The notes under the pieces were generated by a model. It was not told the origin of the DNA, ran no database searches, and saw only the letters and a program-made list of their open reading frames with translations. Below are positions 22,006 through 32,689 of a stretch of 64,000 nucleotides of DNA, in pieces. A program made the position numbers and the translations under genes. Source of the stretch: Ipomoea triloba (lineage: Eukaryota > Streptophyta > Magnoliopsida > Solanales > Convolvulaceae); NCBI RefSeq assembly GCF_003576645.1, contig NC_044922.1, positions 16,200,671 through 16,264,670 of the forward strand. The letters are read 5' to 3'. The stretch's first letter is position 1, and each line of letters begins with the position of its first letter.

Positions 22006-25000
22006 TTAATCTTCGATTTCAGCATGTACATAATCAACGAAAACAAAATTTTTCTGGAGTTCAAATAAGGTGTAAGCCAAGCCAGCACTTACAATCGCCA
22101 GGGCGCCCAAAATAATTCGGTATCTGATGTCAGAAGGGATTCCGGCTGTTGCAGAACAGCAAACGACCACACCAATCAAAAACTTTTGCAACGTCTCAAA
22201 TGTTTTGTACGCGCTTTTACAAGACGAGCATTTCAGTGTGTGCTGCTCATATCTGTCCAGCATCTGTAACACAAACAAAGTCGGAATGGTTGTTAAATTA
22301 TAACACACGTAAAATGCAACAACTGCAAAACTAAGGTAACCATAAAAATTGTCCACTATCTAACACGAGAACCTAATTTGGACGGTTTATGGTTTGGTAG
22401 TTCTTATGTTTAGATGAAGTAAATCGGTATGATTTGATCTACAAAAGCATGATTTGATCTACAAAAGCAGATTGGATTTGGCAAGAGGAAAAGTTGGTGT
22501 ATGCCACCATATATTGATACCTGACGTTTGGACAAGACGGTAGATGGCAACAGTAGTTGCTCAACGCTACCGAACCACTCTGGCTGACCATTTCCATGCC
22601 GCCTAAGCCAATTCCGAAACGCCAAGACAAAGCGGTCAGCTTGTGTAGGCGTGAACGTGAGTTTTGTATATTCTTTATTAATATCTGCAGAGGACTCCCT
22701 CGACTTTGAAAGGAAGATCTTTTCTTGACCTTGAAGCACAATCATATCTCCATCGTACACCTTATTTGAAGTCCAATGCTCTTGCCATCTCGGAAATACC
22801 TGTTGTCAGCAATAAGAAAAATTCATAAAACCCGCAATTTCTGGTTTGGTGGTGCTATGGCCTATAGGAAAAAGCGGCATCCATTCTCCCTATGTATGCC
22901 AAAAGCAGCAAAGGAATTCTAAAAGTTCAGATAAAACTAATAAGAAGAAACAAAATCTGAAATATGGAAATATCCTTAATAAAACAAGGCTTCTTAGCTA
23001 TCCACATTTCATCTTAGTTCTTATCATAAAATCTTATTGAATGTCTCAACAAAGGCTCTGCAGAGTCATCCGTGATACTTCTTGAGAAATTTTTATTCAT
23101 CCAATGTTAAAGCATCAACAATCCAGCATAATGCAATTCTTTTCATTTTAGAAAACAGAAAGTCACTTTAGGAAGTTGATATGGCTGTCTGAACTAGGGG
23201 TGAACATCGGTCGGTTAAAGTCACTAACTGACCGAAAACCGAATAACCTATAGCTATTTTTTAATCTTCATAACCAACCAATAATATAAATATAACTGAC
23301 CGAAAATATAGTTCGGTTTTTGGTCGGTTAAGTCGGTCACCAAAAAACCAAAGGTCATAACCCATCTAAAACATTCCATTTCAAATATTCAAATTCAAAT
23401 TAAACCAATTATGCTACTCTAAATAACCTATATAGTATATATTTTATCGGTTATTCGGTGACCGCGGTTTTTGAACATCCATAACCGACTAATAATCAAT
23501 ATTTGTTTAAAAAAAACTAGTAACCAATAGCCAACCGAAAACCAAAATTTTCAGTCAATTCAGCTATCAGTTATCAGTTTCGTCATTTTTTCGGTAATTA
23601 TACTCACCCCTAATATGAACTGAATGTTTCTCAATATATTCATCCAATACCACCAAAGCTATGGAATCACAATAGAAGTAAGCGCAATATACCTGCCACC
23701 AGGCAGGCCCTGGCATCGTGAACTGGAAGAAGTTTCGAGCACTACAGACAATTGAGCGGGTCTTCCCCGGTGCCATGGGTACATTGAAAGAGCAAATCCA
23801 AACTACCCATTTTTTATCTCCAAAAACTGGAAGCTTTGTGTCAATCTCTATTCTGAAAAAGACGAGGAAATCACCCGTGTTAGAAGTTTAAGACACACAT
23901 GCACACATACATAAAGGAATGACTTGGTAAAGACAATTCTTAACAGCATTTTGATGGCACATACAATTAGAACTATAAGTTAAAACTCAACCCGTCAACC
24001 CAAAGTTATAAGTAAAATTCACTAAAGAAATACTAAAAACAAAGGAAAGAAACAGATAATGCCGGGAAGCTCATCTGCTTACACAACGATAAACCTTACT
24101 TATTAATCGCATAGCAAGGAGCAATAAACTTGGCACTAATTTTAGGGTTATCACTATTTGCACCAGCATAACCCCAAGGTCCTGAAGATTCCATTTTGAA
24201 TGGCAACGGCTTGGCTCTATCTCTCCTACCAGTAACCTGTAAATTTCAGAGAGTTGGAGAAATCATGAATACTTCTGTAGAATGCAGGGGACAAGCACTT
24301 ATAGGGAAAACAAAAAGTTCCTATAACGCATTTAGTAACTGGAGAAATGAATCATTTTTCTAGAAAAATATAAAATTGGAGAAATGAAAAACTGAAAAAA
24401 CCACACTAGAAGTTTACAAAACCGTAATTCTTTTTTACTGGCCAGCAAAACTTCATTTGAAATGGCATACTAGAAGTTTCTTTATGTTTATTAATACCAA
24501 CTAAAACAGCACGAACATTCTATGTTGAGCTTGAGCAGGCATGCCATTATTTTTTTAAACTATTAACTTAAGCTACATATGTATTCTCGCATTTTATATC
24601 TATTATGTCTCACTGAACAAGAATCTGTATCCATATGACTACTATTTTCTATTTGACGCTTATCATACCTTGTGATGTGCAAAATCAATGTGAGAAGGGT
24701 CTGACACATTCTCCATCAAAGTATCATACCCATAATACAGATCACGCTGGATCGTCACTGTTGCAAACTCAGGCTTATCAAAATCTTCAGGCAACCTAGT
24801 AAATCAAGAAATAATTAAAAATAAAAACATACTCAGGCAAAGTCATTAAAAAACTACAAAGAAGTGTATAGCCACATCATGAATAGTCTGTCCACTAATT
24901 ATATTTTCTATCATTACTCCGTACAATTTTCCGAATAAGTAACTTTCAGCCTCCAATATTATATTCTGATTTCAAATATTACATTTTCATCAAAAGTATG

Positions 25001-26367
25001 ACATTTTTCCTCATAAGTATTACACTCTCTCATAAGTAACAATCAATCAATTCATTTATGATTAGTATTACACTTTTTTCATATCGGTTCAACCCCTAAA
25101 TATTAAATTTTGATTTAAAAGTACTACGTATTAAACTTCCTGATTAGTATGATATTTTACATGATGAGTATTACATTTCCATTCTAACCCATTTCTGATT
25201 AGTATGATATTTTACATGATGAGTATTACATTTCCATTCTAACCCATTTCACAAGAGACTCGCCTAATATAATAATGGTGTCGAATAGTTTTGTTAATAA
25301 ATAAATCTAACACAAATAAAGCATACAAATTTATGGAATGAAGCAAGCGAACATACATGGGGGGCTTAGTGGCAGCAGCTCGCTCCCACCCATTCTCGTC
25401 AGGCCAAACAAACAGAAGTCCCTGAGACACCATAGCCGGAAGCTTGGTAGCGCATGCCCTCGGCGACTTAACCGCACGCGCCTCCGGTCCCTCAGAGGCA
25501 GCCTGCGGGATCCTCGTACAAGACCCACACCCATCAAACGACCACCCGTGGTACGAGCACTGCAAATGCCCGTTCTCGTCTAATCTCCCTTCCTACCATA
25601 ACACATAGGTTAAGCAAATCAGCAAAAAGTTAATTAAATTTTCACAAGAGTTAATACTAATTTGGTGCTTGACCACTTTTATCTGTGGACTTCCAAACTT
25701 GCTCAATTTCATCCCAACTAAGCAATTCTTAACCCAAATTGTCCTAATCCGGACTATTTAGTTTAGACAAAGGATTATTTTAGGTAAAAAAATTATATAG
25801 TTGAGATGGAATTGAGCAAGTTTGAAGGTCCAATGACCAAAATGGTGAAATACTAATAGTGGAGGAACCAAATCGGGTATTAACTACTTTCACAATAAGT
25901 CAGGGAAAACAAAAATTGGGAATGGGCAATAAAATTACAGATAAAGGAGCGAGGCGGTGGGGGCATTTGTCGTCCATGGCGACCCACTGGGAGCTGGATT
26001 TATCGAACCAGAGAACGATCTCGCGGTTAAGGAGCTGAAAAGGGGTGGGCAGAGCCGGGTCGAGATCTTCCACTAGGGAAACCGGGTACCAATGGTCCCG
26101 CCAATTGAACTTAGAAGACGAATCATCTTCGTCCATCTGGCTCACAACTTCATCCCTTTCATCCGATCCCAAAATTGGGTCCTCCTCACTTTCCTCGGAC
26201 GCCTGAGGCGGCGTGGTGGGCGGCGCCGCCACGCGAAGAGGGGGCACAGCGCTCCTCCTCCTTCCCCCTCGGAAACTCAACGCCTTATTAGGGTGCGGAG
26301 AGAGCGAGGAGCGAAGGGGAGAGAGAACTGAGAGAGTGTGGAGAGTGGGAGAGAGCGAAGAAGCCAT
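22006..26367 (-). CDS. PAO: Pheophorbide a oxygenase (Rieske-type, chlorophyll breakdown)
   Basis: Opens the chlorin ring of pheophorbide a to give red chlorophyll catabolite at the plastid membrane, using ferredoxin electrons; loss of function in other plants causes light-dependent cell death (ACD1/LLS1). Seven exons: 26367-25939, 25592-25357, 24795-24669, 24236-24100, 23852-23693, 22799-22521, 22263-22006. The phases join to a 541-aa protein, the usual length. Residues 1 to about 50 are a Ser-rich transit peptide. Rieske ligands: C135, H137 (CPHR) and C155, H158 (CSYHGW). Mononuclear iron motif DPSHIDFAHH with H257 and H262. Other PAO hallmarks: RDHWYPVSLVEDLDP, PMAPGKTRSIVCSARNFFQF, LTFTPTQADRFVLAFRNWLR, the C-terminal redox pair CSSC in the last exon, and two membrane segments before YVHAEIED. 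All key residues are present. Introns 1 and 5 hold MITEs; intron 2 holds a 55-bp tandem duplication. Confidence 0.97.
23195..23612. mobile_element. hAT-like MITE in PAO intron 5
   Basis: Left end TAGGGGTGAACATCGGTCGG; right end, inverted, TAGGGGTGAGTATAATTACC. Interior repeats CCGAAAACCGAATAACC in both orientations. Flanks GTCTGAAC and ATATGAAC agree at 6 of 8 bases, a plausible decayed 8-bp duplication. It does not touch splice sites. Confidence 0.6.
25141..25250. repeat. Perfect 55-bp tandem duplication in PAO intron 2
   Basis: Bases 25141-25195 recur at 25196-25250 with no difference seen. The surrounding intron (24900-25250) is built of AGTATTACATTT-type phrases like those inside the 11344-12672 elements. 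Confidence 0.85.
25648..25886. mobile_element. Short MULE-type MITE in PAO intron 1
   Basis: Ends GAGTTAATACTAATTTGGTG and, inverted, AGTTAATACCCGATTTGGTT. Flanking TTTTCACAA (25639-25647) and CTTTCACAA (25887-25895) match at 8 of 9, as expected for a Mutator-like insertion. At 239 bp it is the smallest of the GAGTTAATAC family here. Confidence 0.75.
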
Positions 26368-29009
26368 GGGAATACAGATTGGAAAGCGGTGAGAGGGGGG
26401 ATTTATTCAATTCATTCGGCGAAGCGGTGGTGGAGTGTGGAATGAAAGTGAAAGAAGGGTTTGCGTGCAAGATAGATATTAAGTTGAATTGTTGAACTTA
26501 CAGCGATGCAGAAATTGATCTGTGTGCTCTTCCGGTGGTCCACACACAGTGCAGACGGATTCTGTGTGTGTGAAGTGGGAACGCCTCTGGGCTGCCATCT
26601 GTTACGTCTCTTCTCTGGAACTAACCGCAGTTAGAATGGTGACAAGTAGCATCAAGATTATAGTGGAAACTTGGACAACCAGATCATGTTAGTTAGACGG
26701 TTGATTTATTTAGTAATTACAAATTTACAATTTCGATTTGTAGTCAAAGTAATTTATTGATATTCTTAATTTGAAGCAATCAGTTATGAGGAACTTAAAG
26801 TGGGATATGATTGTCTTGATAACTAATCGTCTTTCTCATTGCCACAGAAGGCGACCAACTTGGGGAAGGCGATAGGCGACCTTCTCTTTCGCCGGAGAAG
26901 GTGAAGGTAGAAACTTTCAAGTACTTTCTCTTTCGTCAGAGAAGGTGAAGGCGACCAGGTGTTTTCGTTTGAGTTTGGTCAAAAGTTCATCGAAATTTTA
27001 GTGATCTGCAATTATAGGTCATCGATTTTTGGGCTTCAATGCTCCAAAATAGTATGTTTTGAGTTTAATTATAACTTTTGAAAGTTTATGGATCTAACTG
27101 ACTTTTTGATTAAAAGTTTAGGGGTGTATTTTACCATTTTCTCAATTTTTATAGCTGTCAAAAATTCAAAATACATCATTTGACATCTTTTAATCAATTA
27201 AACTTTTATTTTAATAATAATAATTATTATTATTATTATTATTGCTGTTGTTGTTGTTGTTAAGGCTGTAAATAGGTTGTATTATATTTGGATATTAGAT
27301 GTATTTATATTTTGCAATTGTGTATTTATGTTTTTATTTGCATGAAAATTTGAATGTTATATTTTATATTTTAATTCTTATTGAGAATTCATGAATATTT
27401 AACTATTTAAATATTAAAATTTAAATTTTTAGTTAAATATTGTAATTATATTAGTTTAACTATTATTTCAACCAAAAAAAAAAAATACTTGTTCAATTAA
27501 TGGGGCTTCATGAACGGGGGTATATTCTCACCCCGTTGTCATCCATACCTGACTGTTAGGGCACTGATAAGAACAAAGAGATAGCCTGCATGGACAGCTC
27601 AACTGGTCACAAGGGTGAAGTTTGGGAGAAGAACAAAAAGATAGCTGGAATTTTACATTTATCTTTTAACGTACCAATTATTACAAATTAACTCTAGGTT
27701 TTAACAAATGTTTTATGTGAAGGATTAAAAAGTTCACTAAATAAATAATTTATAATTCATAATTGAAGCATGGCTGGAGTATACACTCTAACGATGTTAG
27801 TTTAATGGTTTTGTCCAATCATACAATTCATTGTCAACATCCCTAAATGACTTCTTAATCTCCAACAAAAGTAGCTCATTCATCTGATTCGATCAGCAAA
27901 AGAAACAAAGGTCAAGAACACAAAAACCATCACAAGAAAAAGACATTGAGATGAAAAATTAAAAATGGTCAAGAGCAATTTGCCAAGAGCTCATTCATCT
28001 GATTCGATCACTCTAAGTTGAGCTGATTAGCTATTCAATATAGGCATTCTTCTTGGTCAAGAGCAATTTGCCACCATCGATTGCGTAGTACTCTACCATA
28101 ACTTGCCTAATTTCCTGAGGGTCTTTTTAGAACAATCTAAGTCTTAATCTCTATTGTACTACCGAAGCCAATATTAAAAGAGAAAGCACCGTTACAAGGT
28201 TTAGCATAGTTGGTTTGTCATCTAACTTAAAAATTATGAAGGTCCAAAGATGATGTTATGTCTGAATTAAATCACTGAAGTCTAGTGATCTTTAAAGAGA
28301 GAAATTCCCAACTAATATTTCATAGGGCCTAGTGAGGCAATGAGTTTTAAAAAATAGGAGAGAGAGAAACCCCCAACTAACATCCCATTAGAAACATATA
28401 TTTTGCACACATAATAATTCAGATGATTGATGAGCTTATTGCACGACTCACGATTTACTTCCACAATAACTCTAAAAACAAAATCACTTGAGCTTTAAAA
28501 AAGAAAAGAGAGAAAAAAGCCAACCAAGTATTGACACTATCCTAGAGCAACTCACCACCTCTCACTCTATCTACCCCCACTTTAATAGTACACATCGTTA
28601 TTGGTGTCTTTTGCACCAATAATTTTTGCTGCTAAACATAAAATTTATGACAAGCCAAAAATCACTAAAGACAAGATCCAATTAACAGTCTGCAATGTTA
28701 AATTGCAAATGGATAAAAAAGCTTCAGCTTCCCCCAAAAGTAGACTATTGGATCCTTCCTCTTTACACTTGTTAAAGTCTGATCAATAAGATCAAAATAG
28801 AGGGAGCCAGCCACAGAAACAATCTTTAGGAGACAACAGAAAATAATTCATTACAAGAAAGCAAAGCAACATGAAGTTTCTCTCAAAGCCACACAAGCAG
28901 TAAAGCACTACAGTCTGTAACATATTGAGACATGTCTCTAAGGAACACAAACTATCATCATTTCTAGAGGAAATGAAACATAATTCATAAATGTATTGGC
29001 TCTGGGCTT
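26368..29009. other. PAO upstream region and CKS1 3' flank
   Basis: 26368-26640 is the presumed PAO leader and promoter. Around 26845-26960 a small inverted and direct repeat of GAAGGCGACC / CTTCTCTTTCGCCGG / GAGAAGGTGAAGG is present. ATT and GTT microsatellites lie near 27215-27262. No supported gene. The last 200 bp before 29010 are probably the CKS1 3' UTR. Confidence 0.5.
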
Positions 29010-30156
29010 TCACTGGGCAAGCACGCTTTGCTGAGACGGGTTCTCTTGTTGCTGTTGATAGTTCAGTGGCCTCCGGAAGAGCATGATGTGTGGCTCTGGT
29101 CGATGAATAGCATAATGAACCCATCCCCGGCTCTGCTGAACCCCTATAGCCCTCCATTCATTCTAATACAAAATCAAGTATTGTAAGACATTTGAGCAAA
29201 CAAAGTAAAAATCGCAAAGCAAGATAGCATGAAGGCAATACAAACAAAAATAAAAAACAAAAAACACAGATTGTCAATTATGATCCCCCAAGCACTACAC
29301 TGACGAATACCAGATTCTTCAAGATTTCATAAACACTGAGCAAAATAGAATGAGTTCTATATACTCCCAAATTCTAGTCTAACACTTTTACTTCTTGATA
29401 TGTATGTGACAAACAAAGATAGACTATTTTCGTTGTGTGGGTCCTCAGTTCACATCAAGATACATAGTATTTTCCAAAAAGAATTCACAAATAAAGCAAT
29501 TACATAGGAAATGAACTTTGAATGCTCTGATATGATCACTCCACACTGGCAGACAATAATCTTCATAATGTGAAAGGAAAACTGTAAAGAGGATTCTCTA
29601 ATATGATCTCTACACAACAAAGACAAGAATCAAACTAATTGACATAGTAGCACTGTATGACACATAACTGTGCATTAGCCTACTTATATGTGAACGAAAT
29701 GATCAATTTAACCTCAGAAATACTCCCCTAATACAAAGGGAAAATCATCAGCATAATTCATCAAACTACACAAGCACCATTCCAAGTATCACTCTACAAC
29801 AGTCAACTCTAAGAGGAAGATCTCTTATTTTTAACATGCTTTTTGTAACAACCAGAAGGTATTACTTTCCGTATCTCACAAATGTCAGTGAATGTTCTAA
29901 TCAAAACGATGAATACGATGAATAAAAAACCGATTAAGAAACTTACTTCGGAGAGAAGCCGATTCTTCGGAAGGAGCTTTGCCACTTCTGGCGGAAGAAC
30001 CACATGCCTGAGAAAATTTCAAAAAACACAAAAATCAAATGGAAAAAAAACCCTACACACTCAATTTTGTGAAAAAATCAAATAGATTAGGAGACCGGAG
30101 TACCTGTACTCGTAGGTATCATCGAAGTACTTCTCGGAATACTGGATCTGACCCAT
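29010..30156 (-). CDS. CKS1: Cyclin-dependent kinase regulatory subunit CKS1
   Basis: Small adaptor that docks on cyclin-dependent kinases and binds phosphorylated substrates during cell-cycle progression. Three exons: 30156-30104 (53 nt), 30007-29947 (61 nt), 29162-29010 (153 nt including TGA), joined by GT-AG introns; 88 aa, the normal plant length. Exon 1 gives [18 protein letters not shown]; exon 2 gives [20 protein letters not shown], including the hinge-region motif; exon 3 gives [20 protein letters not shown], then the strand [17 protein letters not shown] and an end in SVLAQ. The anion-site residues in EYR, SRGW and LFRR are all present. Exons are too short to stand out as ORFs but the splice phases fit exactly. 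Its upstream region runs into a nest of transposons beginning about 390 bp from the ATG, so the promoter is either short or includes transposon sequence. Confidence 0.97.
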
Positions 30157-30558
30157 TTTTTTCACAGAGACAGCCCGACGAACAGGGAGAGCAAAAACTT
30201 GCCTGGCGGTTCAAAATTATCTGCGAGAAAAGAAGAATCTAGAAATTAGCAGAGAATCCGTGAATCGATTGCAGCGTGAGCGATCGAATCTAGAGAGAGG
30301 CGCGCATACATGGAGTTGCAGATTTCGCAGCGAGAGAAATCGGGACCGGTGAAGTAGCTGATAGTCTGATAGTAACGGGGGAAGGAATGACCTATTATTC
30401 TAGAATCCTATTTTAGAAATTTAAATGGAACGAGATTTTGATAATTATAAAATAAAATAAAAAAATAATTGTTTGATTTGAATTTCAAACTTGGCCTCAT
30501 TCCCGCTCAGTTCGATTTTTGATACGTTGGATTAAATTGCTAGAGTTAATTACAGAAA

Positions 30559-31398
30559 GAGTTAATACCACAAATGGTCCTCTGACTATTGGGGTAGTAT
30601 TCCTTTTAGTCCTTGACTTTCATTTCGACCACAAATAGTCTCCTGACTTTCATTTTTTACCACAAATAGTCCTCCATTAAAATGTCTGTTAAATAAGTGT
30701 TAAATCTAGGGGTATTATCGTCAAATTGATATATATAATGGTCATAAAATAAAAATGTTTAGAATTTTCACCAACAAGCATAATTGAAACAATTAACAAA
30801 TATAAAGACTCCTAAATAAAAAGACAATACACCTTATTCTTGTAATTATGCGTACAAAATGAAGATTTAATATTAGAGCTATCTATTTTAATTTAACAAC
30901 ATATTAAAATTGAAGAAATTTTTTTAAAAAACCTTGCTTCCATCATTTTCATGGTTGTTCATACATGGCCGATTAATAGTTTTCACTCTTCATTAATCGA
31001 TCAAACATTTTGTTTAGGACATAACTGAAAGTCACCACCGTTGAATTAATATAATTAATCAAGTACAAATTAAGAACATTAATTATGAAGCTTTATTTAA
31101 TTTGTTCATTTATGTAATTTGCCATGACCATTTTGTTTTTATATTTATTAACTTAATGTTTATTAATGTTTGAAATTAATTATGTTGTCATATAATTCTA
31201 AAAAAGAAGTAATCATAATAATATTAATCAATTTGACGATATTACCCCTAAATTTAACACCTATTTAACAGAAATTTTAACATAGGACTATTTGTGGTCA
31301 AAAATAAAAGTCAGAGGACCATTTGTGGTCGAATTGAAAGTCGAGGACTAAAATGAGTACTAGCCCAATAGTCAGAAGACTATTTGTGGTATTAACTC
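30559..31398. mobile_element. MULE-type element, perfect 9-bp target duplication
   Basis: About 175-bp terminal inverted repeats starting GAGTTAATACCACAAATGGT; perfect 9-bp duplication TTACAGAAA at 30550-30558 and 31399-31407. 840 bp, no ORF. It sits in the left arm of the older MULE 30543-32530, about 400 bp upstream of the CKS1 ATG. Confidence 0.9.
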
Positions 31399-31424
31399 TT
31401 ACAGAAATAATCCATTGATTATAA

Positions 31425-31868
31425 GGGCTCGTTTGGTTCACGGAAAATATTTGAAGGGAAGTGGAAGTGAAATTCCGTGGAAAAGTAGTTACCAGGAAAA
31501 TAAATTATGTTGTTTGGTTGGTGGAAAAGAAATTGCTGGGAAGATAAATTCTGTTGTTTGATTGGATTTAAAATGGTAAGGAATAATGTATATAAAGACC
31601 TATATGTCCCTACAAATTAATAAAAGTAATAATAATTAGAAAATAACACAAAGGGTAAATTTGTCCAATCATACCAATTTTTCTTCCCATCCTCCATGGA
31701 AAACAAAATCCTTGGTCCAACCAAGGATTTTGTTTTCCTCAAATTTGAGGAATTCATTTTCCATTGGAAAATGAATTCCATGAACCAAACATCACAAAAC
31801 AATATTTTCCTCCACTTTAAAGAAAACAACTTCCATGGAAAAAATTTTCCACCCAACCAAACATACCC
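31425..31868. mobile_element. Tourist-like MITE, TAA target duplication
   Basis: Ends GGGCTCGTTTGGTT and, inverted, GGGTATGTTTGGTT; TAA at 31422-31424 and 31869-31871. 444 bp. Interior is full of GGAAAAT / ATTTTCC phrases and folds back. Confidence 0.88.
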
Positions 31869-32061
31869 TAATGAAATTATTGATTTAGTCCTTAACTATT
31901 TTTTGATCAATTAAATCATTCAACTTTAAATTTTTTTAACCAATTTAGTCCTCCGTTTATTTTGTCATTAGACATCCATTAACTTGAGACCAAATTGATA
32001 ATTTTTCTATAGTCAATGGACCATTTTGATCATTACATACATCATTTTTTCCAAAAACTTA

Positions 32062-32420
32062 AGAGCATCAATTATAGTGAAGTTTTTTTTACGATTTTTG
32101 AGGAGTTTTTATAAGTGTGATTAGCAAAGAAAAAATGAGAGGGAGGGAAAAAAATAAAACAAATCTAATTTATTAAAAAAAAACCATCAGAGCACCTGAC
32201 GCGCCCAGCGGGCGCGTGCAGTACACACGCCCGCTGGGCGCACTAGTGGCAATCACGCGGGCGTGGCGTAGTTGGACCATTGCGTCAATTGGTCCCACAA
32301 ACCTAAAAAACCTCTTCCCTTGCAAACAAACTCAATCCTTCTCTCTCTTACTTTCTCTTTCATCAAACTCACCATCTACTGTTTCAAAAACCTTCAAAAG
32401 GCCCCCACTATGGATGCTCT
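32062..32420. mobile_element. MITE with AGAGCATC ends
   Basis: Left AGAGCATCAATTATAGTGAA; right, inverted, AGAGCATCCATAGTGG. The interior has a GC-rich palindromic part (GCGCCCAGCGGGCGC) and a CT-rich stretch. A second copy at 57711-59656 shares both ends and interior. Target duplication is ambiguous. Confidence 0.75.
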
Positions 32421-32689
32421 TACAAAATTGGTTAAGATTTTTAAAGTTGGTGGACTTAATTGGTCAAAAAAAGTCAATGACTAAATTGGTAATTTCGTTA
32501 TAGTTAAGAAACCATTTTGGTAATTAACTCTAAATGTTATTATGGTTTTGATTGATAATTTTATCTTATAGTAAAACACACTATGATTGATTGATTGTTA
32601 AATCATAACCCTTTTAATTAAAAAAAAAACACATAATATAATGTTCGGTGAATTATCTAAGGGCCCATATTTAAGTAAATTAAGTCAAT

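Larger units (their letters stand above)
30543..32530. mobile_element. Old MULE-type MITE split by three later insertions
   Basis: The left arm is scattered over 30543-30558, 31399-31421 and 31872-32060; rejoined, it mirrors the intact right arm 32421-32530. For example GAGTTAATTAC at 30543 faces GTAATTAACTC ending at 32530, and TTTGATCAATTAAATCATTC faces a copy near 32455. The inserts are 30559-31398, 31425-31868 and 32062-32420. Without them the element would be about 330 bp. Flanks AAATTGCTA and TAAATGTTA share 6 of 9 bases, a decayed duplication at best. Confidence 0.7.

Noticed and set aside
28792..29157. 121-codon minus frame
   Set aside because: Wrong frame of CKS1 exon 3 running on into its 3' flank.
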